From Pseudoneurospora amorphoporcata (taxonomy: Eukaryota > Ascomycota > Sordariomycetes > Sordariales > Sordariaceae): a stretch of 64,000 bases of DNA. The position numbers were made by a program, and so were the translations under genes. Position 1 is the stretch's first letter, and every line of letters begins with the position of its first letter. The stretch is taken from the NCBI GenBank assembly GCA_033297205.1, contig MU859066.1:62001-126000 (forward strand), given 5' to 3'. Below the pieces are notes generated by a model that worked only from the letters and a program-made list of their open reading frames with translations, was not told the origin of the DNA and searched no databases. Below are positions 52,985 to 64,000 of the stretch, piece by piece.

Positions 52985-55143
52985 TCACGGCGTGTGGCTG
53001 ACCAGCTCCGTCTTCACCGTGATTGCATCAGCTACAACAGGCTGATCCGTCATCCAGCTCATGTCAAAGTGGCTGCTGTCCGGAAGCGGAGGGTCCACGC
53101 TTTCCACCTGCCAGTCATTCTCAATAAGTGGCCGCATTTGATCGTCCTCGTACATGTTGAAGCTGTCGACAAACTGGCTGCCACTGCCGTTGTCGCTATC
53201 AGCCCCGGACGCCATGGGCCCGGCTCCCCCGGAGGATCCCGATGCGTTGGGTTGCCATGCGCTCTGTGTCGATGAGGTGGTCGCCTGCGTCATGACGCTG
53301 TTTTTGTTATCGCCATCACCACCGCCGCCGCCGTCGTTGCCAATCATGCTGTGAATGCCCGCTCCGGCCGAGGTCGTGTACACATTCTCTAGCGACGGGT
53401 CGATGCGCGGCGGCTCGTCGAGCATATGGTACTTGTGCTCGTGGTGGTGGGCATCGTACTTCTGCTCGTGTTGCGAGTCATGACTGTGGTGGTGGTACTT
53501 TTGCTCCAGATGCGGGTCATACTTCTGCTCATGCTGGTGGTCGTAGTGCTCCTGCTTCAACAGCTGTGACTGCTGCGTTGGGAGGTCGTACTGCGGCGGA
53601 CTGGCCGTAAAGTGATCGCTAAACATGGGCTGGCTGTATTGGCTCAGGCTGTGCGCATCAGCCTTGGACATCGATAAACCGTGCGAGTGTCCTCCAGAGT
53701 AGGCCATGGTCGGCGACGGCGTCCTACGCATCACAATATCCTCAACCGACATGCCATGATGGACATGTCTCGGCGGCGTGTGCACCTGCGCCTCATAGTA
53801 CGACCCGTCACGCAGCGCCCCGGTGTGGGGCTCATACGGCGCCGGCATGGCCTTGCACGGGTTGGAATACTCGAAGGCGGACCGGTGCCCGGCGAAGGCG
53901 GCCATGGTGTTATAGTTACTCGCCGAGTACCCATAAGGCGGATAGGTCAAGCGGCCCATGACATACTGCGGATGATCGTCAAAGTCATCGCTGGACGCCC
54001 TGGTCAGCGAGCGAGCGCGCGTTAGGGCTCGCGACCGCATACTGCCTGTGGGGTCCCACTCGGGATCCGAACACTCGCTCTCGTTGCCGTCCTTGTACTT
54101 GGGCGCCTTGGAGGGCTTGGTGGGCGTGAACTTGTAGTCGGGAAAGGCCTGCTGGTGGTTCTCGCGCTCCTTCTCCGCCCATGCCTTGAACTGCTCCCGC
54201 ACCTGCTCCGGCTCCATCGGCCAGCTCATGCCGCACACCCGCGACACCACCTGGTGGTTGTGCTCGTCCGCCCAGCCCTTGGCCACGCCCTGGTACGTCT
54301 TGCGGTACAGCATGAAGGCGTTCATTGGCCGCTTGACTTTGCCCGGGTTCTTGCCGCTCTCAACTTCCCGTTGTCGCACATCCTTCCCTCGGTTCACGTA
54401 TTCCTCCATGTTGGTGATCACCAGGTCTTCGGGAACCTTTTGCTGGCTTAGGGGCTTGTCGAGCAGCAGACTTGCCACTTTGCCCTCGAGCTTCTTTGAA
54501 TCTGCTGACGACTTCTTTTTCCTTGGCGGCTTCTTCTCGATCTTGGAGCTTCGGGTCAAATTCCTGAGGGGAGAATTCCTGATGTTGCTGTTCATAAGCT
54601 CGGCATGTCGTGCCGGTGTCGGTGGTGACGTCGCGGGAGTACTGTAGGGCTGAAAGGGGTACGGTACCACGTTAGCGTCCACTCACAAGCCCAGTTCAAG
54701 CCAGATTGGGAAAGAGTTTACCTCGGGGATGGGGCCATATGGACTGCTGTCTTGCCCGTACAACTGGTTGTGATATTGCTGGATTTTCCAACATCATGTC
54801 AGCATATCAAGGATAGAAGACCGCTATGAGAAGGGGGATGTGATGTCTATCTTACAGGATGGACACTGATGGCACGTTGATACTGTTGTTGGAGTCCGGT
54901 ATCGAAGCTCTGAGAGTTGGATAAAGGATGGGGAACCGGTGTTCCATATCTTGTCCCTGGCTGCGAATGTGTCTGGAAGGGCACTGCTGGCGCCATGTTC
55001 TCCAATAATTGTGAGGGAAAGGTCATTGGGTGATGTTGTTGAACATAGTCATGATGAAGACTTATTCCCGAAGGGGCAGGTGAAGGTGGTGTGCGTCTAT
55101 CCATTGCGAGGGTCGCTGTCGTTGTTTGGTACTCTTGGCTCAT
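52985..55143 (-). CDS. HMG-box transcription factor (MATA-HMG / Ste11-like)
   Basis: 669 aa, exons 55143-54856, 54778-54722 and 54649-52985. One HMG box of the MATA_HMG class lies at about residues 219-290: KVKRPMNAFMLYRKTYQ, HNHQVVSRVCGMSWPMEPEQVREQFKAWAEKERENHQQAFPDYKFTPTKP. The box binds and bends DNA; the sequence-specific box type and the NHQ and YKFxP motifs resemble fission yeast Ste11 and filamentous-fungal FMF-1-like regulators of mating and fruiting-body development. A basic KKPPRKKKSS region precedes it. The rest is disordered: Gln/Pro-rich N-terminus, a His-rich segment at 483-523, a Gly/Ser linker and an acidic, hydrophobic C-terminal end that could be an activation domain. I do not assign an orthologue. 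The middle exon is only 57 nt. A TTC run lies in the leader. Confidence 0.88.
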
Positions 55144-55179
55144 GAGGACGTTTCGTTTCTGGGCCGATTATGTCGTCGT

Positions 55180-55199
55180 CTTCTTCTTCTTCTTCTTCT
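55180..55199. repeat. (TTC)n repeat in the HMG gene leader
   Basis: Six to seven TTC units, GAA on the transcript strand, ending 36 nt before the start codon at 55143. Confidence 0.75.
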
Positions 55200-55334
55200 G
55201 AAGCAATGGACTATCTGAGACCAGCTTGCTCTTGTTGATATCAAGGCCTGTTGTCGTTGTTGTCCTAGTGGATAACTCGTGGAGTGGATGACCAAAGAGG
55301 AAGTGATCCTGTTACTTTGGTACCGGAACACGAG

Positions 55335-55344
55335 TGATATATAC
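55335..55344 (-). promoter_or_regulatory. Possible TATA element of the HMG gene
   Basis: On the gene strand the sequence reads GTATATATCA, about 190 nt upstream of the ATG. Placement is reasonable; no other support. Confidence 0.3.
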
Positions 55345-57037
55345 CGAGCTGTTTCGGGCTTTGGACATGGGCAAAGCGAAGAGTTGTTGCAACTGTTCGT
55401 TTCCTAGCAAGGATGAGATGCCTTTCCTCTCTGTCTCTTCTCTGTTCTCTTTACAAACAAGCTCTGTTTTTCCCAATCGGAATTCCCTCTCAAGTCGGAA
55501 GAAATGTCGGGCTTCTTGGATGCCGATGGAGAAGGAGATGTCGAGGTGGTGCGTCCGTCTGTTCGAACACCTTTACCGCTGTTTTCTAACCACTCCCGGA
55601 ACTCTAGCCGGTCTTGCAGGACGATGCAGATGCAAAAGCTGTCTGGGATGGTGTCTCTGGGCTGGTTCGCGTTGTGTGGTGGAGGAGATTGCGGTACCTA
55701 TCCTCCTTTCTTTGTTTGTGAGAGCTCGGCCGCAGGACAGACACAGGTCGCTGCGTATGGGAGATAAGTGGCTAGATGCTTGTTGACCGGCTGTGATCTG
55801 TGTCTCCCGCGCTCCGAACGATATGGGAGGAAAAAAGGGGGTGCGAGGAGAAACTACCTTTGTTGGCTTGGACAGAGCAGCACTCTTGTGATGGGGCACA
55901 CACAAGGAGAAAGAAGAAAGGCGGGGCGACCACGAGCATGTATTTATTCATGACTTCTTTATTAGACATTGTTAGTTGCTGGAGGTGCGGTTGGTCTGCG
56001 ATCGTACTTGTTGCCGCATCCAGGTGAACGCTGCTTCCGGAAGAGCCACCTGGGCGAAGTCCAGGGAACTCTGCTGGGAGAGCAAGCACGGGCAACATCA
56101 TGAGGAGGGGGTAAGGGGGGTGCGGCTGCCGTGTGGGAGCGAGTTGCTCTTACGGAGACCTGGCAAACCTGACGTACCCGTGCCCAGGGAAGGGATCTGA
56201 ATGGGAAGAAGCGGTAGCCACCTGGAAATGATCCATGGTCATGTCTATTTACAGAGGCAATGAGCCGTTGCGTCACAGGGATCGCAGAGCCTCGACCAAC
56301 TGTTCTTGGCCGGTCCCGGATTCCGGGGAGCAGACAAGCTGCAGGGTTAGTGAGCCGGCAGCAGAACTTCCAAGGGGAGGGATGGGATGGCAGATTTGGG
56401 GGGAGGACCCTTTTCGTGCCAGTGAGGCTCTAGATTCTACAGTCTCTCTGGGGTCCCTGGCCATCGACTGTTTGGTTCTGCTCCACGGGTTCAAGCACCC
56501 AGCCGACAAACGAACGCCGCAACCATCTCCAGGGCTTGTCTGGCCTAAGGAACTGAGAGTGTCCCAATTTTGAAAGTTGGCATACAGTGGTCGGAAGGGG
56601 GGCTTGAATACGGTGCGACTTCTACAAACTACAGTACGCTCGCAAGTGCGGCAAGTGAGAAAACTGAGAGTGTTCACCGAGGAGAGGGCGGGCTGCTTGG
56701 TTGAGGGTTCAAAAGTGCTCGACTGGAATGTGCCAGCAACTCCCGGAAACGGCATGAGCAGGTACTTAGTGACCTGCCGCTAAGGGACCTCATGGCGTTG
56801 CGGCTTTCTTTCGTCGGAGCAAGTGTTACATCCAGATCCGGGGAGCGGGCTAACAAGGTGCTGCTATCTATGTTGAGTGTCAGCTCCCAATCTACGTCCC
56901 GTGGTTGGCACATGACTGGCGTTGGGCGCGGTCATCAGTTGCAGCTTTTTGCCAAGGTCAAGATCAGGGAAGGGAGGGAGGTTCGATACGCCCTAGATTC
57001 CCAGGGATGGAGGCTGAGAAGAACCGGGATTTGTGGT

Positions 57038-57072
57038 ATTATTGTTATTATTATTATCATCATCATTATTTT
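57038..57072. repeat. ATT/ATC trinucleotide microsatellite
   Basis: Imperfect run of ATT followed by ATC units in non-coding sequence far upstream of the HMG gene. Confidence 0.75.
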
Positions 57073-58822
57073 GACCCTTCCCGCTCACTATGTATGCAAG
57101 CCCGGCAAGCCATGTAAGCCAAGTTTGCATCCCAGATCTGGCATACAGGGTAGTTAGTATGCATGCCATAAACTACGGTGTAGATGATGTGTGTAGGCCT
57201 GGTGTGTAGGTGGGTTGGATAGATGATCAACCTGCTGGCCTGCTTTCCCGCGGTTGGGGGCGAAGGCACGGAACATGTTGGATGTGCATTCTAGTCCACC
57301 CTCCCTTCCAACGTGCACAAATCAATCTGCAACTAACAGTGCATGTTTGGCAGTGCGGAATCTGAAATATCTCTGCGCCGCTCTGGTGCCGACCCCTGTC
57401 GAGGGGAGACACGGAAGCAAGCAAAGGAAAACTGGGTAGGCAATTTCACTGGAGGGATGTCGATAAACTCCAAAGATGGCGTCGGGTAGCTGCATCACTA
57501 GCATTTTCCTTCCCACCCCCTTGCCCATGTCTCAGGCACAGGATTCTAGCCCGCTTCTGTTTGGAGCGAACGTCCATCATTGGGGCAAGGCTAACCTTGA
57601 AGCGAGAGACTTGGCTTTGAAACCTACGTGAGGAACTGAAAGGGCGGAAGGGGGGCACGCGATAGATCAAAGGGACTCATGGATCTCTGTTTCTGAATGG
57701 AGCCAAAAGGGGCGATTATACGTCACCTAGCCAATAGCATAAGCACATGTGAATAGGGTAAGGTGAGCATCTCTCTTCCATCTCAGAAAGATGCTCGGCC
57801 TAGCACAGACTCAATCGAGCTGGATGCACGTGGGATTTCAAGGGCGCTCCCTTCTGTCTAACTCCAGATGCATTCCAGAAGAAAATATTAGGGTAACGGG
57901 AATCACTTGTTCAACAAAAGGAATACAAGTTTGAAATAGACGGCATCGTGAAGTCGGACGATAAGCATCACGGCAAGTGCCTATCACATACCTCCCAGCT
58001 ACAGGTTAAGTGGCGCTGGGACTAGAGACGGCAGTGGTATCGTGAAGCCTTGGGAAATATCGACAAAACAAATATCTTGGAAATCTCATCATCCCAGCCG
58101 GCAAGGACCCCTGAATCCACACCCAGCCCAAGCCAGCTGTTCCTGCGAGCTATCGCCTATGGGGACCATCTATCACTTCTCATCATCCTCTTCACGACAG
58201 TTTCAGCGTTTCAATACGCGGTCTCATAATGAACTCAAAATGCTCAGCAAGACCATCATGCTGATGAGTTCCACTTCCCGGTGATTCCGGTGTCGGGAAC
58301 CCGACATGACAGGTAGTTTGGTAATCTCAAGGAATGCCATCATCCTCTTCTCATAACGTCCATTTCATCTTTGTATCTATCCATCTACACTAATGCTGCT
58401 GACCTGTGATTTACAGAAAATACCTGCCTATGTAGATACAAGAACGCATATACTATGCAAGAAGTTCGACCTTGACGGGCCAAACCCCTCGATTCCGACT
58501 CTGACAAATCCTGTCAAAGAAGAATAACTTCTATCGGTCCCGACCCAAGAGCCCGAGATGTCACCGCGGACTCTCTCAGTCTGCGGGAGGCTTCGCTGGC
58601 CCCTCGATCACTTCTTTGTGCGATTCTCGGGCGTCCCTCCAAAGGGAAACAATTGCCGAATACCGAACACCACTATTTTACTGCTTCCATGACTTGGCAC
58701 ACATGGCAGTGCAAAACCTGCCACTGGGTTGTGTTCATCTGATTCTTCTTTTTTTATTTTTTTATTTTTTTTCCAACCCAACCATGAGCTGGCGATGCAT
58801 AGGACTAACGCACCAATACATT

Positions 58823-61453
58823 CTATGTCTGTGGCTGCGGTTTCGCCGGCTCAACAGGCTTGACCGGCTTCACCGGCGGTGCCAAATTTTGCTGTTGAGG
58901 GGAAGGGACAAGGGCTGCCGAAGGGGGAAAAACTGGAGCTGCGCGACCAGTCCCCGATGGGGAAGCACCAGCACTGGCAGAGCCGTTCACCTGATGGCGC
59001 GGCGGTACAGGCGGCGAATGCTTGGTTGGCGATAGCCCTCCGCGGGAGGGCGGTAAGGGTGATGACCGGTCCATGACTCCATTCCGGGCGTGGAGATTGG
59101 ATTGCACAGGGGTCAGTTGTGGCAATGGCGTGCTCACTATTCTGGCGCCCGCGGCAGGAGAGCTCTTTGTTCCCAAAGGCGATGACGGCCGTTGCGGTTG
59201 CTTTGAGGGCGAGGCCCAACGACCGTTTCCGGCAGGGGCCGGCAACACAGGCAGTGAGCCCTCCTCTCTGAGGTGCGCCGACTTTTCGCGACCAACAGCA
59301 GGAGAGGGGGCACAATGGTCAAATATGCTGTCATATGCTCTCAGCTTGCCGGGTGACTGGTTAGGAGGAGACAGAGTGGGATGCGGCGATGAAAATGGGT
59401 TCATCTCCCGTCGCTCTGGCGAATCTCCAACAGATTTCGCTGCAGTGGCCGGCCTTGCCGTACCCTCATTCTCACCGGAAAGAGTGGTTGGTTCTGTCTC
59501 TGCCTCTTGTTGCTCCGATGGGCTATCTTGAGACCCAGAGCGGCGGTTCTCCTCGCTACTACGATCGGTAGACGATCCAGACACCGCCCGAGCGTCGAGC
59601 TCGACAACAAGCTGTGACCGGCCGGCTTGAGACTGGGACATGTCACTGGCCGCCTGCTGAGGAGGAGGAGACGATGAAGCATGGCGGTTGACCTTCAGCT
59701 TGATGACCCGGGGTTGTTGGGATTTCTCTGCCTCACTTCGGCGGCAAGAGCTGCAGATGAAATGGAAATCTTCTTGCTCGGCGTCCTGTTCGGCAATACC
59801 AAGGCATTTGCTGTGCTGCCAGACATTGCACCTCTCGCAGGCAACACTATGTGTCCCGTCGTCGACCTGCCCATAAACGCCGCAGATGCAATCAAAGATC
59901 CAGTCGTCTTCCTCGTCTTGCAGCTCCTGTAGAGCTCTCCTATTCTTTTCAATCGCTGCTTGTCGGTGCCGCTCCGACATGCGACCAGGTCCTGAGCCGA
60001 CGGATTTGCTGTCCTCGGACAATTGCGCCAGCTCTTCTTCGGCCTGAAGGCGGCGAATCTCTCGCTCCTTCAGTCGTTGTTCTCTTGACATGAGTCGACG
60101 CTCCCTCTCCCTCTCCATCTTGGCTTGCCGTTGCTCATCTTTTCGCCTGGCAGCCTCCTCTTCTCGCCGCTTGCGTTCCTCTTCCCGAGCCTGTTCTTCC
60201 GCCTTCTGTTGCTCTAGCTTGCCGGCAATACGGCTGGATCGCTTGGCGTGCGCCATCTTCTCCAGTGCCTGAAGCTCCTTCTCTCGTTGCAGCTGTTTCC
60301 GTTTCTTGGACTCTTCTTGTTTCTCGAGGATGGGGACGAGATGGTCCAGGATTTGTTCGCGCAGAATCTTCTCATTTGGATCCTTGGATTTCTGGATGGT
60401 GGCAAGGAATTGACGGACCTCGTCCAAGGAGACGGCGAGGCATTCCCATTTCATCCCCCCAAGACCGTCGTCTTCAGGCTCGTCTGGTTGGCCTGTCACA
60501 GAGTCCTCGTCGCCAGCATCGCCATCCTCACTGACCGCTGCCGAGACGCGACGTCTTTTGCTGCTTCGAGAGATGGCCTTGGCCTTTTTGGTGTTCTTCT
60601 TGGGTTTGGGAGCGGGGGCCGGGGCCTCGGTCAATCGATAGATGCGGTTATCATCTAATACGAAGTACGTACGATCTTCGCTGTCCCATCCGTATGGTTC
60701 AATTCGCTATGCATGTCATTAGCATCAAAGCGCCCGCCAAACAGGGGGATATACTGCGCACCCAATTTGTCTGGTCCATATCCTTCTGCTCTTCTGTCCT
60801 CTCGCGAAGGCGCTCGGGGGTGCACATGACAAGCTGGCTCATCTGCTGGAGTACACGGATCTAGCGAGGACACATTGTTAGTACCTTCTTGAACGGCTAG
60901 GCGAATGGTGTCGTAGGGGTTGTTGTTATATACCGTCTCACCTTTGTGAATACGTCGAAGTCGGCAAACTTGGTAGGCAGATCCTCAGTTCCGAAGGGGT
61001 TCTTTTCGGGAGCTTTGGCAAGGAACTGTCTTCGGGTGTATTCTTCAAACACATCGTGGCTAAGGTCTGTAAGCAAACGGGGCGGAACAGATGTCGGAGT
61101 GTAGGAATCAAGTCGACGTACGTGAGGCCTCGATGGGACGAGAGAAACTTGAGGATGCCGAGGCCAATGTCCTGGAGGACCGTTGAGCCTGGCTTCAGAC
61201 ATTCGGCCTCGAGGTCCTGTCGCAAAGAACAGTCAGCTCGGAACATTTATGATTTTCGTTGCCTCTCCCGACATACCTCGATATCGAGACTGTCGTCCAG
61301 TTTGAGCGCCTTTCCGAACAACAGGATGAACTGGAAAAGGTTGGCAAACTGCCACATATTCCTTATGCGATGGAGTACGGATGGCTCCTTGGGAGGTTGC
61401 GCATTGTTGCTGGTGTCGGCCTCTGGGAGGGCCCGCTTGCGCGATGTCGGCAT
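58823..61453 (-). CDS. DDT/WHIM and PHD-finger chromatin protein (ISWI-partner-like)
   Basis: 790 aa from five exons: 61453-61277, 61216-61122, 61059-60942, 60860-60762, 60706-58823; introns are 54-81 nt and keep frame. A DDT-like segment lies at about 36-95 (WQFANLFQFILLFGKALKL, DLEAECLKPG, ILKFLSSHRGLT). A WHIM-type block, RIEPYGWDSEDRTYFVLDDNRIYRL, is at 164-188. A long Glu/Arg/Lys coiled coil spans about 297-432. One PHD zinc finger is at about 436-485 (CICGVYGQ, ACERC, WQHSKC, ICSSC: Cys4-His-Cys3). A Ser/Pro-rich tail follows. DDT+WHIM+PHD is the plan of RSF1, CECR2 and BAZ/ACF subunits that pair with ISWI remodellers and read nucleosomes; ISWI pairing here is inference from architecture. 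The start (MPTSRKR) is the first ATG. Confidence 0.88.
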
Positions 61454-63512
61454 CGTGACGAAGGATTTCGAATGTGTCAATAATGGCTACGGCGGTTCTT
61501 TGGTTTCGCGGCCAAGGAGACGGAAGGGAGGTGTGGTCTCCAAGACCAAGTCAAAGTCGACGTCAACTCGTTGGAAAGCCGGATCGGTGTCGAAGCTATC
61601 TATCTGCCAGCAACAGAACCGGAAGAGTTGTTGAGCTGTTGCGAAGGAGATGAATCTGAAGCCCAAGTAATTGGAATCGAATACTCGGCGGTCGACTCGG
61701 TGATGATGAATTGGTCGCCTGACAAGAGAGCCGGGAGACTCTTGTGGCGGTGGACTTGGTGAGAAGCAACGGTTGACGACCAAGTTTAAGTTCCCGTCGC
61801 GGCGCGTCTACTGTGCGTTATAGATTGGAAGTGCTGGGTAGCACTGTGCTGCCGTGGCCTGCTGCTACGCGGGACCGGGAACTAGGGGCGCGCTTTGACG
61901 TGCAGTACGTCAAAAAGGTTCAGAGACGCGCCGCTACCTCGAGGTACGTACCCTTTCGACCAGATTGGATTCCACACCTCAGCGCAGGCGGGCAGCGGGG
62001 CCGGCATTTTGTCCAGTGGGCCACCCGCCGCGGCAGGCACACGGTGGACACAGCGGGCGGCCGGGCACAGGGCTGAGAGGCCGCTTCCACTTGCTTATGT
62101 CATCCAAGATCTCGCAGGGATGTCACTTCGTTCAAGCATGTTTCACGTTCGGCAGGTGGGGCCTGACTGATGGAACTTTGCACCGGATACCTACTGTACG
62201 CGTCTTGTAAAATACATTGGCAGTGCGTAACGGCTTGCGGCAGAGTCCACTTTGCTGCGTCAAAAGTGGAAACTCCCTGACACAACCTAAGTACCTCGAG
62301 GTGAAAGGCCCGCAGTCCCCCTGATAAAAGCACTCCATGCCGACGGTACCTGCCTATCGCCGTCTGTTGCGCCTGTGGCCGCGCAGCACACTAGGATGGA
62401 TTGAGAAGGAACGCCAGGAACAGGAAACGTCAAAGTGGAATTGACTTGACAAGTGCTCACCCTGAGACTGCGGCTTGTGGACAGTGGCCTGCCGACCCCA
62501 GGCAGCGTCCACTGTTTGGCATTGGACCCCCGGGCCGAGAACGTGACAGCCGAGAGGAACTTCCACTTGGAAGCTGAACATGGACTTCTATTCTAGAATG
62601 ATGGATGAACATCCCATCTTCCCCTCGACATCTCGACGTCCATCTATCCTCAACCAGGCTGACCTCACACCCTCCCGATCAACATCGTCAGAACATCATC
62701 CCCGCAGACAGCCGCAAAACTACGGACCCTTTCGTTGCAAGCATTGTTTTGGCCTTGTTAATGCCTGCTCCTTTTTTCTTTTTTTCTTTTTTTTGTCAAG
62801 TTTATCAGCAATATCCACGCTCAACCACAATCCGGACCCTCAAACCAGCTTAGTCGCATACAAATAGAGAGAAGAAAAAGGAAGAGCTCCGCGCTCCCCA
62901 TCCTACCTACCCTCCTAGGTTGTCGCTCGTTACCTTACTCCATACTTGCTGGTCTACACTTCCGCTTCCTTGCGATTCCTGCGATCCCGACCACCACATC
63001 CAGCTGGTGTCCCCTGACTGCGCCCCTCCTTGCCCTGCTTGCCGCGATATCCAATTCCTTGAGCCCAGCGCATATCTCCCCGACAACTACGCCTTAATAG
63101 CCTGCGACCGACCGACCGTTCGACCGACCCAGTAATCGAGTACCCCCATTAAGCAGCCGAGCTGTCAATCCATTCGTTTCCCCGGGCCGTTTTCCCCAAG
63201 AGAACCCGTACCATCGAGCCGATCCTTCAAGACGCACACGGTTGTCAGGAGTCTATAGCATTACTCCGTTCGATTTCACTCCAACTATTTCGCCTTACCA
63301 TTTCTACGTAGCTGTCAGCTTCGTCCGACTTCGGGGGCGCAGGTCCATAGGTGTGACGCCAGCTCAAGGTCCCTTGGTTCCTATATAATGCTGGCTCGAA
63401 AGTCCTGATATTACATGTTCCAAGTGCCGCGGCGCGTTACGCTGAGCCTGTCAATATTGTTGGTCGACTTGGAGGCTGCCCGGAAAAGATACAAAAACTT
63501 CGATCTGTCAAA
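61454..63512. other. Divergent intergenic region
   Basis: Promoters of the PHD gene (-) and the gene starting at 63513 (+). Contains an 8-bp inverted repeat TCCACTTT/AAAGTGGA (62246-62253 and 62263-62270), a second TTCCACTTGGAA palindrome near 62561, and T-rich tracts near 62770-62795. From about 62900 it is C/T-rich, like a leader. No gene recognised. Confidence 0.55.
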
Positions 63513-64000
63513 ATGAGCGACCATAAATCACCTTCGTCCCGACGGGCCTCGGTGTCCTCTGCTTCCCATCAGCAGTCCATTCCATTGCGCGATCTACGAC
63601 CGGTTCCAGAGGGTCAAGAGGGCGGTGGTGGGAGGACTAGCGAAACCAACGATAACGTCCGCAACTCGGGAGCCGGACTTCAGATGCCGTCGCCTTCGGC
63701 TGCTCCCATGTCCGCCAACGTTACTGGGCTCTCGACGTATTGGGAGCACCCCTATCCGCCCGGCTACGACGACCGAAGCGCGGCTGATTCGCCAATGGAC
63801 CATATGGCTCTTCAGTTCGCCCTACCTCCGAATATTTCTGGCCATGGTCATGAACCGCCCCCTTCAGCTTCCTATATGCCTGGTGCCGATGATCCCTACA
63901 GTGTACCGCACCCCTATTACGAGGAGCGTACCGATACGGATTCTTTAGAGTCGGATAGAGTCCCTCTGAAGCCGGCAGCCCAGCCCATCGGTCGCTTGGA
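63513..64000 (+). CDS. N-terminal fragment of an unidentified protein, cut by the window end
   Basis: Open from ATG at 63513 to the last base (162 codons plus two bases). The visible part is disordered: MSDHKSPSSRRASVSSASH, then SIPLRDLRPVPEGQEGGGGR, Ser/Pro-rich sequence, YWEHPYPPGYDDRSAAD, Tyr-rich DDPYSVPHPYYEERTDTD and DRVPLKPAAQPIGRLE. No domain, signal peptide or span is yet visible. Hydrophilic tails of this kind precede many large fungal membrane proteins, but nothing here identifies one. Codon use and the lack of stops support a real gene. Confidence 0.7.
   Translation, partial: MSDHKSPSSRRASVSSASHQQSIPLRDLRPVPEGQEGGGGRTSETNDNVRNSGAGLQMPSPSAAPMSANVTGLSTYWEHPYPPGYDDRSAADSPMDHMALQFALPPNISGHGHEPPPSASYMPGADDPYSVPHPYYEERTDTDSLESDRVPLKPAAQPIGRL

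Larger units (their letters stand above)
55144..58822. other. Long upstream region of the HMG gene (3.7 kb)
   Basis: Between the HMG start (-) and the 3' end of the PHD gene (-). No convincing frame; the open frames seen have skewed composition. It holds a TATATA-type element near 55335-55344, short simple repeats and T-rich stretches (58746-58775). Extended upstream control regions are common for developmental regulators, which is the simplest reading. Confidence 0.55.

Noticed and set aside
1..64000. Secondary-metabolite gene cluster, CRISPR array, integrated virus or transposon
   Set aside because: No PKS, NRPS, terpene, transposase, reverse transcriptase, integrase or viral-type reading frame, and no regularly spaced repeats anywhere in the window.

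Overview
The window is nuclear DNA of a filamentous ascomycete (Pezizomycotina), most likely a Sordariomycete. Genes are spaced 0.25-5 kb apart on both strands. They are interrupted by short GT-AG introns (about 50-240 nt) with CTNAC-type branch sites. The families present are typical of that group: a CFEM/GPI protein, a fungal TRP-like channel, a long-form lumazine synthase and an HMG-box regulator. There are no operons, CRISPR arrays, phage genes or recognisable transposons. I assigned exons by following reading frame across consensus splice sites, so most gene models below are multi-exon reconstructions.

Layout. 0-5 kb: 3' end of the PI4-kinase STT4 (+), convergent with a Mn-type cation diffusion facilitator (-). 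5-10.4 kb: a 5.4 kb gene-free divergent region that includes a probable spliced leader. 10.4-13.4 kb: a 924-residue uncharacterised disordered protein (+). 14-15 kb: lumazine synthase RIB4 (-). 16.8-17.7 kb: a small secreted cysteine protein (+) with a TATA box. 18.3-20.8 kb: a MutL-family protein of the MLH2/PMS1 type (+). 23.3-26.8 kb: a TRP-like channel (+). 27.5-28.5 kb: a secreted, probably GPI-anchored cysteine-rich protein (-). 29.6-30.6 kb: an uncharacterised protein (-). 32.7-34.7 kb: PP2A B55 subunit (+). 36.0-36.6 kb: RNA polymerase II subunit Rpb4 (+). 37.4-38.4 kb: a single-pass membrane protein (-). 39.7-44.5 kb: three ribosome-related genes, PUF6 (-), GIR2/RWDD1 (+) and ACL4 (-). 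45.8-46.7 kb: CFEM protein (+). 47.2-50.6 kb: meiotic MSH5 (-). 51.2-51.8 kb: EMC5 (-). 53.0-55.1 kb: HMG-box regulator (-) with a 3.7 kb upstream region. 58.8-61.5 kb: DDT/WHIM/PHD chromatin protein (-). 63.5 kb to the end: start of an unidentified gene (+).

Functionally this is mostly ordinary housekeeping and developmental content: phosphoinositide signalling, riboflavin synthesis, transcription, ribosome assembly, ER membrane insertion, recombination and sexual development, and cell surface. I did not find a biosynthetic cluster, a defence system or any other clearly new multi-gene system. The points most worth checking are a substituted GFRGEAL motif in the MutL protein, a roughly 220-residue Ser/Arg-rich extension on MSH5, a His-rich repeat in the HMG protein, an in-frame stop-free intron in the small secreted protein, and a spliced, uORF-bearing leader in front of the 924-residue orphan.
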